Source: Quillaja saponaria
Lineage: Eukaryota > Streptophyta > Magnoliopsida > Fabales > Quillajaceae
DNA length: 64,000 nt
Reading direction: 5' to 3'
NCBI GenBank assembly: GCA_029379385.1
Contig: CM055611.1
Location: 4,092,001 to 4,156,000 of the forward strand
This document shows positions 49,729-63,140 of this stretch, piece after piece (the first letter of the stretch is position 1; every line of letters starts with the position of its first letter). The position numbers were made by a program, and so were the translations under genes. The notes under the pieces are model-generated. The model had not been told where the DNA came from, did no database searches, and worked only from the letters and a program-made list of their open reading frames with translations.

Positions 49729-51584
49729 AGGTAGAAGCATATATCACATATATATGCACCAAAATGAAGATGACAAAGAGTTTGTAATTCAAGAGATTGG
49801 TAGAGTTATTGTGATTGTCATCTTCATGGTTCAAGTTTTCAGTTCAACAATTAATATTGCTTATGTCCTCAGCTAGCAGAGATGAGGAGGTTTGTTACCT
49901 TTGTTGTTATTATCATCATCTCTCTTTAGCATTACTTTTTTCTTATTTTCTTTGTTTTGGGATGGAAATGTATAGCAATTGGGATACTTTCTCTTTCTAT
50001 ATATTAATTATAGTGTATGTACTCATCTATTTCTTTAACATATAGATGATGATGATGATGATGGAATAGTTGTTGTTGTTGTTAGTACTTAAACCTGCAT
50101 ATATAGATATTAAATTATATATGTGCTTAATTAATTTCTCGTTTATGGTTTTCTTTTTCTATTTGTTTCTTGAGACTTGATTGGTTGTGATTCTGTGAAA
50201 CTCCCAAAGAGAGAGTTGTATGAAGATAATCAAATTAAAGTTCAAATGGATGTATTTTAATATATTTTTTTCATTTGGCTAGCCAGTGAATATGGTGAGA
50301 TGTAGGAAATTAATGAAGAAAATCATTTTTCTTTTTGAGTTTCTTATAATTGTCCTATTAATTAAGTTGTTTCTTTCGAAAAAATCAGTACAATAATTAT
50401 ATATACTGTGGGATTAGAAATATTAAGTAGAGTTATTATCTGAATCCGAATCCTATATGTATTTCAAAAATATCTGTGAAACTATCTAGAATAATTTGAA
50501 GAAAAAAAAGAAAAAAAACAATAAAAAGATAGTTCATGGTGTTGGCCTGGGTTTGCATGAAGTTCATTTCATTCCATAGGGTTTTCAGAGCTCAGGTAGG
50601 CAGCAAGAAGAAAGGGGAAAATAAGAACGGAATCTGAGGCAAAGAAAGAACAGTGGTGTCAGATCTCTGTGACACAAAAACAGTGAGAGAAGAGAGAGTA
50701 CCTTTTGTTTGCCTCAGAAATTATTTGATATGCCTTTGGACTTTGCTTTTGTCCTCTCAAACACAACTTTAAAGAAAGCTGGTGCCAACCAAATTTAAAG
50801 TCATGCATGAGAATTCAGAACAACCCATGATTTGATAATTATAATAATTTGAGTTTCAATTTGTTAAAATTTGATATTGAATAGCACCTACGCCAATCAT
50901 ATGCTCTATGATTATTATAATTTTTTTTAATTTTTTGGTAAATATATTATTTATTGCACAATTATTTGCAAAAAGTTATCCATTTGACTTCTGTCAGATC
51001 AGATCATATATTATATTTTCAAAGATACAATGATTTTATGAAAAAAATGAATTTTGTATGTCTATTCTCTCTTCTTTTTTTGTTGGGTACAACTTTTGTA
51101 TGTCTATTCGACAATACTTGCTTGTTGTAATAAACTGCCCCTTTCAATGTTTAATTGCTTTATCTATACTTCAATACTATATTATAAATGTGTCAAAATG
51201 ACATAAATTTTTGAAACATTTTTCCTCATTTTAAAAATATTTTGACTAGAGCAAAATACGTTTTAATTAAAAGGTAAATTGTGCTAATCTTAGCCTTCAA
51301 AAAAATTTAACGGTTTAAAATTTCAACACTTCATCCCTAAATATTCTCTTTTCAAAAATAAAATTTTAATGATTTAAAAGTGTGTGTCAACTACTGCAAT
51401 TGCCACTTACCTTGACATTGAGAAACAAACCAATATCAGTTTGAATCTATCTGCAGCATAATGTTAAGCCAACTAAAAAATCCACCAAAAATCATCAATC
51501 TAAGAAAGAAACAACCACAATTATGAACCATTCCATGAAAGTCTTTTTTTTTTTTTTGAATCCAAAAAGAATAATTATCAGAAC
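49729..51584. other. Intergenic downstream of the CLE gene
   Basis: AT-rich. Holds GAT and GTT trinucleotide repeats at about 50046-50083, probably in or near the CLE 3' UTR. No gene recognised. Confidence 0.5.
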
Positions 51585-52121
51585 TAGAGGTGGTAATGAG
51601 CCAAGCTAGCTCGTGAGCTACTCATTAAGGGCTTGGATCGAATAAGCCGATTTTGAACTTTATTTGGAGCTCGTTTAGTAAAACAAGCCGAGCTCAATCT
51701 TTCCAAACCTCTACTCGTAAGCTCGTGAGCCGGTTCGTTTAATATTATTTAATATTTTATTATTATTTATCCATAAATTTATAATAAATCTATTCATATA
51801 CAAAATTTGACATAAGTTTAACTTGATTTGGTGGTAAGTTATGCAAAAGATAACTAAGTAGGTCATGGGTTTAACTCTTTTTTACTATAAAATCTTTTTA
51901 GAATTTTCAAAAAATCTTCAAGAGACATTAACGAGCCGAGCTTAAGCTTGGGTTAGGGTTAGGGTTAGGGTTAGGGTTAGGCTCGTTAAAAGCTTAACGA
52001 GCTTAGGCTCCCGAGCACTTAACAAACATGAGCTGAGCTTGAGCTTTTCCAAAACCTAACGAGCCGAGCCGAGCCGAGCTTTGCCAAAGCTCGGCTCAAG
52101 CTCAGCTCGTTGCCAAACCTG
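51585..52121. mobile_element. Degenerate hAT-type MITE with internal TTAGGG-type repeats
   Basis: About 537 bp with inverted ends (TAGAGGTGGTAATGAGCC on the left; CAGGTTTGGCAACGAGC as the complement of the right) and the same GAGCCGAGCT-rich arms as the 33707 element. The flanking 8-mers do not match. It contains five tandem GGGTTA units (51950-51979). A tract around 51812-51880 with a GGGTTTAACTC box looks like a tRNA-derived SINE fragment nested within it. Confidence 0.72.
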
Positions 52122-52403
52122 ATGGAAAGTGGAAACCACTTTTTGATATCGTCAACTGTTGTAGTATGAACATCTCAAATTGTTCAAATGTAATGTTGTA
52201 GGGACTACTGAGAATTCAATCTATTGGTGATCTTTATCTTATTATTCTCTCTAAATCACATGACTTTACCAGAAGCAGCATAGCTAGATCAAAATTTCAA
52301 ACCTTAGAAAAATCATTTTAAACATAGAATTACTAGTTTACAAAATGTGTAAAACGATAGTAAGTAAAACTAAAATTATTCAACATTAGAACTAAACATG
52401 AAA

Positions 52404-52435
<32 letters not shown>

Positions 52436-54822
52436 ATTCAAATAAGAAGATGCTCATAAAAGTTGTTCAATTTATTTTTGGAAATTGCGAGCGAAATTAT
52501 TTTTGTGTTATGCATATATAAATGAAGACTTAGCGAGAAAATCCTTTCTGGGTTAACTCTCAATTAAATCAAAATTTTCACATAAATAAACTAATTCATA
52601 CATTATTCATGTTTCAAATTTGTCTCAATTAGAATTAAGGAAGTTCTTGTTCAATTCTTCAAAGTTTCGAAAAGTCCCAAAATTTAGAAAGAAAACTTAG
52701 CTCAAGAATATTAGGCTGCTTTTGGATTCATGAATTGGATTTGTAAAACTAATTTCAATTCTATTAAAATTGGAATAAGTTACTATTACAATATACGAGT
52801 TTGGATAAAGAATTACAACTGGAATTGTGCTTCATGTACTTGGTGGTGGTTGTCGTCGTCGTCTTTAGCATCTTCCAACAATGATTGTGTTCATTCTCCG
52901 GCAGCTTCCAACAGTGGTGTTGTTGTCTTTGACTACTTCTGATGGTAGTTGTTGTCTTCTCAGGGTGTTTTCGACAGTGATTGCCATAGACTTCAACGTC
53001 TTTAGAAAGTGGTTTCTGTCATTTCTAATGGCTTCCATCAATGATTATCCTCATAATTATAACTGAAATTGTGTTTCAAGTATTTGGTGGTAGTTGTTGT
53101 CATCTTTAGCATATTCCAACAATGCTTGTCTTCATCCCTGACACCAACAGTGATTGTCTTCATCTCTGAGTGCTTCCAGCAATGGCTGTTGTCATCTTTG
53201 GCTGCTTTCGACGCTAGTTGTAGTTGTCTTTGGTGATTTTTGGCAGTGGCTTTGAGGAGATAGTTTTGTCAGTGGTTTTCATCATTTCAAGCAGGTTCCA
53301 ACAATGAATTTCATCGTTTCTAGCTAGTTATGACAATGATTGTTATCATCGGGCACATCCCAGCGGTGATTGTCATCATTTTTGATAGGTTCCTATTGCG
53401 GTTGTCGGTCATGATCTTTAGTTGTCTCGATGGTGGTTGACTTTGGTCATTGTTATCGATGTTCGGAGAGCTTAAACGGAAAACAATATTGTATTCGACG
53501 GGTCAACATTAATGGCAGTGGTCAATGATGGCGGCCGATAACGAATATACATGTATTTAAATTATTCAAAAATAAATTTCCTCCTTACTTGATAACTACT
53601 AAATTATAATCTCCCTACACATAATACAATAACCTCCTAATTTTCCCACTCTCTACTCTCTTCCACCCATTTATAAAATTGAATAAATAAAAAAATTTAC
53701 ATTAAGATAATATATATATATATAACAGAACATGTATATGCCTGCAGGCGATAGTGTATATATATATAAACAAAAAAGGACACTTTAATAAGATGGGCAT
53801 TTGTTTATATTGTATTATTTTAATTCATCAAATAAGAATTAAAGAAACACAAGTACTTATTATTTGAGCCAAAAATAATAATATGGCTTCTTCTTTCTTT
53901 TTATTAATCACTCATCAAAACATTTTTTTTTTTTTTAAATAATGAATAATGAAATACAACTAAGCAATATAAAATAATGGTAACTATAATATACGGGGTG
54001 TTAAAAATCTTGTCTCTAAAAAATTCATGTAAATATGACAAAGATAAAATACAAACTAGCTAATTAATCTATATATTTTTAGAAATTAGCAACAAGAAGA
54101 AGGAAAAAAAAAAAAAAAAAACCTTATCTATAATTTATACTTTCTATTTACTTTTGAGTTGGTGATAAGAAGAGAGACCCATTTACTTATAAGGTATAAT
54201 GTAAAATAAAATGGTCACCATGTCCTATAAGTCATACAATGGTCATCATGTCCTCTTTCTCTCTTAGGACACCTTCAAAACCTCCCTTCTTTTTTCTCTC
54301 CAACTAGTTCGGAACACCAAAAAAAAAAATTCTTGACTAACCTAATCAGCTAATCTAATACACTTCTCCTTGCAAGATTGGACGGTTTATGTCACCCGAC
54401 TTGGTAATCAATTTGTTAGGTTTGTTGTGTAAGTTTTGGACTTTAGGTTTTGGTGGATTTTGCATTCACATTATGGTTGTCCATCAAGTTTTTGTTTTCA
54501 TTAAATTAATCCTCGTGTTGTAGAGCAAGAAACAATTGATAAGCTTCCTCTCTTTTTTTTTAATCTTTTTTTCCTATTATTTTGGTGCATTAATTTTGTT
54601 CTGGGTTAAACAACGTCAAGATCATTTTTTGAAGATCTTGAAAGCCAAAGAAAGTTTTCTAGAATTTTATATTACCAAACTTCAAATCAATTTGAAGCCT
54701 TAGATATTCAAAATTATTTAGGTTAATTGATCTTTATTAATTTTATTATAAAGATTTAGGTTTTTTGGGTTTTTAGGATTGGAACAATATATCATTCTTA
54801 GAATTTTTTATCAGAAAGAAAA
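52122..54822. other. Intergenic upstream of the PBL kinase gene
   Basis: AT-rich except for the degenerate repeat array at 52810-53420, which is richer in TTGTCNTCNT-like words. The last 500 bp probably contain the kinase promoter and leader; no element assigned. Confidence 0.5.
52810..53420 (+). repeat. Degenerate repeat array (long unit about 235 bp, short words TTCCAACAATGATTGTC)
   Basis: A long unit starts GAATTACAACTGGAATTGTG at 52811 and again, diverged, at about 53054 (ATAACTGAAATTGTGTTTCA), each followed by TACTTGGTGGTGGTTGTCGT-like text. Within the units, words such as TCTTTAGCATCTTCCAACAA and GATTGTCTTCATC recur every 40-50 bp with heavy divergence. Open frames across it are by-products of the repeats. 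Confidence 0.65.
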
Positions 54823-56727
54823 ATGAGTTGCTTTTCATGTTTTTCATCCCATGAAAAGAAGTCTGCCAAGAGGACACACAGCGGTAGGAAAAAACAGTTG
54901 GCTACGGCCTCTCCTCCTCAAAGAGAAGTAACCACCACGGCACCACCGCCACGACAGGCTGGTATTTAAGATTATTTTTTCTCCTTAATTTTCTTTATCA
55001 TATGATAACTATTTTCTGTATTGCCTGAATCACAAAGGTTTCATTTGGATAAAATTGTTGTTTCTGCAATTTCTTGACCAACAAGAAAGCAAAATATAAG
55101 CATCTTTTGGAGATTAAATGTGCTTTATTTTCTTGATATATGGTGTTTGCGGATGTTAATGCTTCATTCATTCTCTTTTATACAGAGGTTCCTAAGCCGA
55201 GGGCTGCCCCACCACCAGAACCAAGAATCCATAAGGATGCTAACAAAGATACTGGAAACAAGAACATTGCAGCACAAACTTTCACATTCCGTGAATTGGC
55301 GACAGCAACAAAGAATTTCAGACAAGAATGTCTAATAGGTGAAGGTGGATTTGGAAGAGTTTATAAAGGAAAACTCGGTAAACCCGAACAGGTAAATGGA
55401 TTCATATTAAGGTTTTGATGATTATTGCAAACAAAAATTTGAGAGCAGACATAATAAAACATTGGCAAAATTCAGGTTGTGGCTGTGAAGCAACTTGACA
55501 GGAATGGATTGCAAGGAAACAAAGAATTCCTTGTTGAAGTCTTGATGTTGAGTCTCTTACACCATCAACATTTGGTGAATCTAGTTGGGTATTGTGCTGA
55601 TGGAGATCAGAGACTTCTGGTGTATGAATATCTGGCATTGGGATCTCTAGAATGTCATCTATTTGGTATGACTACTTTCTCATTACCTCTTTCATTCTAT
55701 TGAAGTTGCAAGGTTTAAAACATTGGTATTTTCAGCAGATTAAGACCATCAAAACAATTATTTGAGGTTTTTTTTTTTCTTTTCTTTCCCAAAAGAATAA
55801 AATCAATGAAATTCTGATTAGTTATGTCTGCAAATTGAATTTCAGATCATGCACCAGAGAAAAAGCCAATAGATTGGTTCAAAAGAATGAAAATAGCTTT
55901 AGGAGCTGCAAAAGGTCTTGAATATTTGCATGATAAAGCCAACCCCCCTGTCATTTACCGTGATTTAAAATCCTCCAACATCTTGCTGGATGCTGAGTTT
56001 AATGCAAAGCTTTCCGATTTCGGACTAGCCAAGCTTGGACCAACTGGGGAAAAGATTCATGTGTCATCAAGAGTAATGGGAACATATGGGTATTGTGCCC
56101 CAGAGTATCAAAGAACAGGTCAGCTCACTGTAAAGTCAGATGTGTACAGTTTTGGAGTTGTTTTGTTGGAATTGATCACTGGAAGAAGAGCCATTGACAC
56201 AACAAGACAATCAGATGAGGAAAATTTAGTATCTTGGGTAAGTTACAGTCTCATTTCTTGTTAAGCAAGTCATCATTACAATCTTGATGAGTTTTGTCCA
56301 ATTCTATTCATTCTCTATCTCATTCATGTTTTCTTCTAATCAGGCACAACCAATCTTCAAGGAAACACATAGATATCCGGAATTAGCCGATCCTGTTCTT
56401 GGAGGAGATTTCCCAGTGAGAGGATTGAATCAAGCTGTTGCAGTTGCATCCATGTGCCTTCATGAGGAACCATCAGCCCGGCCTTTGATCAGTGATGTAG
56501 TCACTGCTCTCAGTTTCCTTGGGACAGTTCCAAAATGTGCTGATGCTGCTCCTGTCAGTCTCCCCTCTCCAACATCTGATGATCAACAAAATACCAAATC
56601 AAATGGAAATCTTGTTAACAAAGAAAGTGCGATGGAACGCCAAAAGGCTGTAGCAGAAGCCATAGAATGGGGTTCAAATTCTAGGCACAATGCTGCTTCA
56701 AGGTGTGGAAGTGCTGTATCATTGTAA
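54823..56727 (+). CDS. Receptor-like cytoplasmic kinase, RLCK-VII/PBL type (PBL24/25/26-like)
   Basis: Five exons: 54823-54961, 55186-55391, 55476-55665, 55846-56237 and 56344-56727, GT-AG with matching phases, 436 aa. The N-terminus MSCFSCFSS has cysteines suited to palmitoylation but no Gly2, so no N-myristoylation is expected. Residues 74-92 read [19 protein letters not shown], the RLCK-VII entry sequence. The kinase has the glycine loop GEGGFG (98-103), VAVK lysine 120, the catalytic loop YRDLKSSN (Asp218), DFG (236-238) and the activation-segment end GYCAPEY, so it looks catalytically competent. A serine-rich tail of about 75 residues follows the kinase domain. RLCK-VII kinases act at the plasma membrane below immune and developmental receptor kinases. 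The substrate cannot be read from the sequence. Confidence 0.93.
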
Positions 56728-56794
56728 CATCTTCTTAAGCAGTAAGCCATCTATAATTTTAAATGTAGAAATGACAAATATATGTATATTGCAT

Positions 56795-56866
56795 GACTTG
56801 TGAAGGGTTGAACCCAACAACCCGTAAGTGACTAGTTAACATCTCTACCATCGAGCCAAGCTATTA
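56795..56866 (-). repeat. tRNA-derived SINE head (A box and B box)
   Basis: On the minus strand, an A-box TGGCTCGATGG (56848-56858) and a B-box GGGTTCAACCC (56805-56815) are spaced as in tRNA-derived SINEs. There is no cloverleaf-forming tRNA. It sits in or just beyond the 3' UTR of the kinase gene. Confidence 0.6.
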
Positions 56867-57321
56867 TTGTACAAAATATATATTTGTTATTACGATTATA
56901 GAATTTAAAACAAAAAAAAAAAGTAAAAAACACACATAAGTTATTATATGTTGTACTAAATTTAAAATATAAGATTTAATTTATTCATCCCATTAGATGA
57001 GTATAACTAAAATTATTTAAAAACAATAAAAAATATGATGAACTTGGTATTATTTTATTACATGATGCTATAAATTTAAATATCATATATTGATTCAATA
57101 TTTTACATAATGAAATATTTTATTTTTATTTTCTATTGTGTAGTTTAATTTTATTGTAATATTAAAAATAACATTAGTTAGTAATAAGTTGTATGTATGA
57201 AAATACATCACTAATGAATTAACTTATATAATTTAATTTTATAATTTAATTCTAGCATTACCAGTTGAACTAGTGGTTAATCTATGTCTAACCAAAGATT
57301 CGAGATTTGATTATTTTTTCG

Positions 57322-59925
57322 AGTCAATGATCAGTCCGATTTTTAAAACATTGCTTAAAACAAAATAGAAAGATGAGGTTGTGTGATGCTCATCTTCAGA
57401 GACTATCTAGAGAGTTTAAGGAGGGAGAGAAAGAGAAAATGAGTGATAGTCATGATATATTTTTGCATAATAAATATTTTTTAGAACATGGAGTATGAAT
57501 CAAACATATTCTTAAATTGAAAATCAGATAGATGCATTTTGTAAAAGAGTTGTTTAAAAAACAGATGATACATTTTCGCAAAACAAGGTTATTTTCTTGT
57601 TTTGGAGGCACTCCTCCTTTTAACTCTAGATTTTTACCTCTCTATATATATACTAGTTTTCATGGCACATGTGCTGCGTGTAAATCGTGTTTATGATATA
57701 TCCATATATGTTCATCAATAATAAATATACATATCAAGAAATTATAGTTAATAAAAAATAATATACTCCATGTTAATGACATTAAACAAATAGATAAATC
57801 AATTAAAAGATTTAATTCATAGTATAAACATATTTTTTTTTTAAACTTTAAAAATAGAATATTAGCACATTAATATTTTAATCATAAAAATTATACTTTT
57901 AATATTTATTTTTATTCATAGCATTTTTTAAAATTAATTTATCATTTTATAATTATTTGTAACTTATTAATAAAAAGTTGAAAAATTTTCAATCTAAATT
58001 ATTATTGATATATATAGTTATTGAAAAATTATAGACGTGTTAATATTAAAAAGAATTAGGACAGAACAATACCAATTGTCATAAATTAATTACAATCCTA
58101 TTAATATTAAAATGGAGAAGAATTAGAAAAGAAGTAAAAAAAAAAAGTCTATGCTTGTTAGGAATTGGAAGAGTCGAGTGGACTTAACACGTGGCCTCTT
58201 GGCTAGTCAAACTGTTTTTTCTTGTTTTTTTTTTTTTTTTTTTAAGAAGAGGGGGAGGTCAGATTTGAACCCTAAACCTAGACTTTGGGAGATGGGGGAA
58301 GGTGTTGCTGGACCACAAGGGTCCTGGCTAGTCAAAAGGGTTGATTGCACATTCATGGTAGTTTTTGATAGGCCTAATAAAATATACAATGGAGCGGATC
58401 GGGTTCGACCTAAACTGATCCAACACCGATTCAAAGATTTTATTGGCCCAATCCAATCTAGCAAGAATGATCCATGGATTAGAGGTGTTGAAGACCTGAC
58501 CCGACATTCGATCCAATCCATTTTTTTGTGTGTGTGATTGTTGCTCTTGAAAAATAAACAATGTTTGATTATTTGAGTTATTAACACTAATAGATCCTTA
58601 AAAAAAATTGAACAATAAATATGTACATGCAATAAAAGTGATGTTTTAATCACTTAAAATTTCTCTTTTATTCAACTTCTTTAATTTTGAAAAAATAAAT
58701 TCTAATTAAGAAATTAAGGGAAATGACAAAAATTAAGGAAATAATTTGAGGATCATAATTTGATGAATTAAACTTTTTAACTAATAAATTAGGAATTAAT
58801 TGAGAAAGTTGACTAAAGAATGAAATTGAAAAATTTAGGTAAAATGACAATTACATTCTCTAAAATATCATATTTTTGTAAATTTCGTCCCAAAAGTATT
58901 TTTTTGGGTCAATTCCATCCTAATTCTTTCAAAACATTTGTAATATCTTCTTCAAGTTTAACTCCATTAATATTTTGGATAGAAAATCCTAATGTGACTT
59001 TAAATATTTTGTTAAGTGTCACATGTATGTTGAGTTGGCAAAATGATATAAAAAATTGTCCCTAAAGTATAGTTTTTAGTCAATTTTATCCTAAAAGCAT
59101 AAGCTTTTTGGCAAAAAAATTATTATATTTTAAGCCACATTAGCAATTTCTATCTAATATGTTAATGATGTTAAACAGAAAGAAGACATTGCAAATTATT
59201 TTTTTTGTCAAAATTGATTCAAAAAAAATATTTTTAGGAGGAAATTGACAAAAGTATGATAGTTTAATTAAGGGCTAATCAAGTAATTCAAAATTTTAAG
59301 GAATAAATTAGGAGAAAATTAAGGGAGTTTATTAAAGGTAAAATTTAAAGAATTTATTAGTACTCTAGTATGCTTTTAAAATGTTTGATACATAACCGAA
59401 CTTAATAAAAAAAAAAAAAAAAAGATTAGAATTTACCTTATATGAGATCCAATGGATTCGACTTGTCCTCGACTTGCCATGTTAAGCATAATCCATCAGG
59501 GGTCAGGAAATTGGATCTAATGTCATTGGATCAGGTTGGGTATTCAGATGCATTGACAACCCTAATTATACTAACATTTGTAATACCATATGAAATAATT
59601 ATATAAACATAAAAGATTTAGTTTATTGAGTGAATTTTGAATGTGTTGAGTTATTTTAGAACATTAGTTAAAGTAAAGATGACGGAAGAGATTGATATAG
59701 ATTAATAAAAATAAAATAAAAACATTATTCTGGACCAATGATTTTAAAATATCTTGGCAAAAATTTAAAGAAAAACCTAAACAAGTGTTTGAAGATATTT
59801 TGAAATAATGTGTTTTAACCGACAAGGAATAGGGTGCAGTGATAAGCGAGTTGTACTTTCAAGTTGAGAATACAAGTTCAAATCTTTAAATAGGTAATTA
59901 TTGGGAAAGCTAGCTTATTTCAAGT
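57322..59925 (+). repeat. Large tandem duplication, copy 1
   Basis: About 2.6 kb of noncoding DNA that recurs at 59926-63140 in the same orientation. It begins GTCAATGATCAGTCCGATTT, includes the ATACTAGTTTTCATGGCACA element start (57652), a region resembling degenerate MITEs with GGATCGGGTTCGACC-type words (58396-58520), and ends with a SINE-like head (GTGCAGTGATAAGCGAGTTG at 59835). It lacks a 602-bp block present in copy 2. Confidence 0.92.
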
Positions 59926-62900
59926 CAATGATTAGTCCAATTTTTAAAACATTGCTTAAAGCAAAATAGAAAGATGAGGTTATGTGATGCTCATCTTCAG
60001 AGACTATCTAGAGAGTTTAGGGAAGGAAAGAAAGAAAATGAGTGACCGTCATGATATATTTTTAGCATAATAAATATTTTTTAGAACATGGAGTATGAAT
60101 CAAACATATTCTTAAATTGAAAATCAGATAGATGTATTTTGTAAAAGAGTTGTTTAAAAAACAAATGATACATTTTTGCAAAACAAGGTTATTTTCTTGT
60201 TTTGGATGAACTCCTCCTTTTAACTCTAGATTTTTACCTCTATATATATACTAGTTTTTATGGCACATGCGCTGCGTGTGAATCATGTTTATGATATATC
60301 CGTATATGTTCATCAATAATAAATATACATTTCAAGAAATTATAGTTAATAAAAAATAATATACTCCACATTAATGACATTAAACAAATAGAGAAATCAA
60401 TTAAAAGATTTAATTCATAGTATAAACATATAATTTTTTTAAAAATTTAAAAATAGAATATCAACACATTAATATTTTAATCATAAAAATTATAGTCTTA
60501 ATATTTATTTTTATTCATAGAATTTTTTAAAATTAATTTATCATTTTATAATTATTTGTAACTTATTAATAACAAGTTGAAATTTTTTTCAATCTTAATT
60601 ACTAGTGATTTATATAGTTATTGACAAATTATAGATTTTTTAATATTAAAATGAATTAGGACAGAAAAATGTCAATTGTCATAAATCAATTACAATCCTA
60701 TTAATATTAAAATGGAAAAGAATTAAAAAAGAAGTAAAAAAAAAAAAGTCTATTTGAAGCAAAATAACAACTAAAAAGTATTTATGTCATAATTAAAACT
60801 CATAAGGTATTTTAGAAAATAAAATTTCTTCTATTACACCAATTTTATATTTATGAACAAATAGATAAAATTAACAAAAAAAATTAAATTCGTAAGTTTA
60901 TATCTATTTTTTAATTATTAAGATCAAAGAAAATTCTACTAAAAGTTAAAATAATAATATTATAATCATGAAAACTATACTCTTAATATTTCTTTTATTT
61001 TATGATATGTTTTTGAGAATTTTAATTCATAAATTTGAGAAGAACTTAAAAAATTATGATTATGAGGAACTTACTAAACAAAAAAATTGAGAAAATCAAT
61101 CTTAATTAATATTGATAGATAATTATAGATTTGTTAAGATTACAAATAATTGGTAAAAAAGAAATTAATAATTCTAAAACAATTACAATCCAACTGGTAT
61201 TAAAATAGAGAAAAGAAAAAGAAAAAAGAAAAAAGAAAAAAATATAGTAGTTTATTTGTAACAAACTAATATAACTAGATAATTAAATAAGCTTAAAAAA
61301 TGTATTTTAGAAAATCAAAAGTTCTACCATTTATAGTATAGATACGGGGCGAAGGGCTTGTTAGGAATTGGAAAAGTTGCATGGACTCAACATGTGGCCT
61401 CTTGGCTAGTCAAAAGTTTTTTTTTATTTTTTTTATTAGAAGAGGGGGAGGTTAGACTCTAACCCTGAACCTAGACTTTAAAAGAGGGGGAAGGTGCCAC
61501 TAGACCATAAGGATCCTGGCTAGTCAAAAGGGTTGATTGCATATTCATGGTAGTTTTTGATAGGCTCAATAAAATACACAATGGAGTAGATTAGGTTCGA
61601 CCTTAACTGATCCAACATAGATTCAAAGATTTTATTGGCCCTAATCCAATCTAGCAAGAAGATCCATGGATTGGAGGTGTTGAAGACCTTACTCGACCAT
61701 CCGATCTAATCCGTTTTTTTTTGTGTGTGTGATTGTTGCTCTTGAAAAATAAACAATGTCTGATTATTTGAGTTATCAACACTAATAGATCCTTAAAAAA
61801 AAATTGAACAAAAAATATGTACATGCAATAAAAGTGATTTTTTAATCACTTAAAATTTTCTCTTTTATTCAACTTCTTTAATTTTAAAAAAATGAATTCT
61901 AAAAATTAAGAAATTTAGGGAAATGACAAAAATTAAGGAATTAATTTGAGGGTCATAATTTCTCTTAATTTGATGAATTAAACTTCTTAAGATATAAATT
62001 GAGAAAGTTGACTAAAGAATGAAATTGAAATTTTTTTGACTAAAGAGTGAAATTGAAAAATTTAGGTAAAATGACAATTACATTCCCTAAAATATCATAT
62101 TTTTTGTCAATTTCATCCCAAAAGTATTTTTTCGGTCAATTCCGTCCTAAAATTTTCAAAACATTTGCAATATCTTTTTCAAGTTTAACTCCGTTAATAT
62201 TTTGGATAGAAAATCCTGATGTGACTTTGAATATTTTATTTAGTGTCACATGTATGTTGAGTTGGCAAAATAATATAAATAATTGTCCCTAAAGTATAGT
62301 TTTTAGTCAATTTTATCCTAAAAGTATAAGCTTTTTGGCAAGAAAATTATTATATTTTAAGCCACATTAACAATTTCTATCCAATATGTTAATGATGTTA
62401 AACTGAAAGAAGACATTGCAAATTTTTTTTTTGGTCAAAATTGATCCAAAAAAATAATAATATTTTTGGGACAAAATTGACAAAAGTATGATAGTTTAAT
62501 TAAGGTCGTTAATGCTATTTGAGTAATTCAAAATTTTAAGGAATAAATTAGGAGAAAATTATGGGAGTTTACTAAAGGTAAAATTTAAAGAATTTATTAG
62601 TACTCTAGTATGCTTTTAAAATGTTTGATACATAACCGAACTTAATAAAAAAAAAAAAATTAGATTCAAATTTACCCTATCTGAGATCCAATGGATTCGA
62701 CTTGCCCTTGACTTGCTATGCTAAGCATAATCCATCAGGGTCAGGAAATTGGATCTAATGTCATTGGATCGGGTTGGATATATAGATCCATTGACAACCC
62801 TAATTATACTAACATTTGTAATACCATATGAAATAATTATATAAACATAAAAGGTTTAGGTTATTGAGTGAATTTTTTATGTGTTGAGTTATTTTAGAAC

Positions 62901-63140
62901 ATTAGATCAAGTAAAGATGATGGAAGAGATTGATATAGATTAATAAATAAATAAAAATACTATTCTGTACCAATGATTTTAAGAATATCTTGGCAAAAAT
63001 TTAAAGAAAAACCTAAACAAGTGTTTGTACATATTTTGAAATAATGTGTTTTAACGATAAGAGTTTGATACAGTAATAAATAAGTTGTATTTTTTAGTTG
63101 AGAATACAAGTTCAACAGGTAATTATTGGAAAAACTTAGT
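59926..63140 (+). repeat. Large tandem duplication, copy 2
   Basis: About 3.2 kb directly adjoining copy 1 and collinear with it from GTCAATGATTAGTCCAATTT to GAGAATACAAGTTCAACAGG. Equivalent reading-frame pairs (58820 and 62047) exist because the DNA is duplicated; they are not evidence of genes. It carries an extra block at 60754-61355. Confidence 0.92.
60380..61215 (+). repeat. Nested degenerate sub-repeat inside copy 2
   Basis: Segment 60380-60735 (AACAAATAGAGAAATC to ATTAATATTAAAATGG) recurs, much diverged, at about 60855-61215 (AACAAATAGATAAAATTAAC to GGTATTAAAATAGAGAAAAG). In copy 1 of the large duplication only the first member is present; its sequence goes GTCTAT directly to GCTTGTTAGG (58147-58162). 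Confidence 0.7.

Noticed and set aside
58820..59065. 81-codon frame repeated as a similar frame at 62047-62292
   Set aside because: Conservation is explained by the large tandem duplication; the surrounding text is a common noncoding plant repeat.
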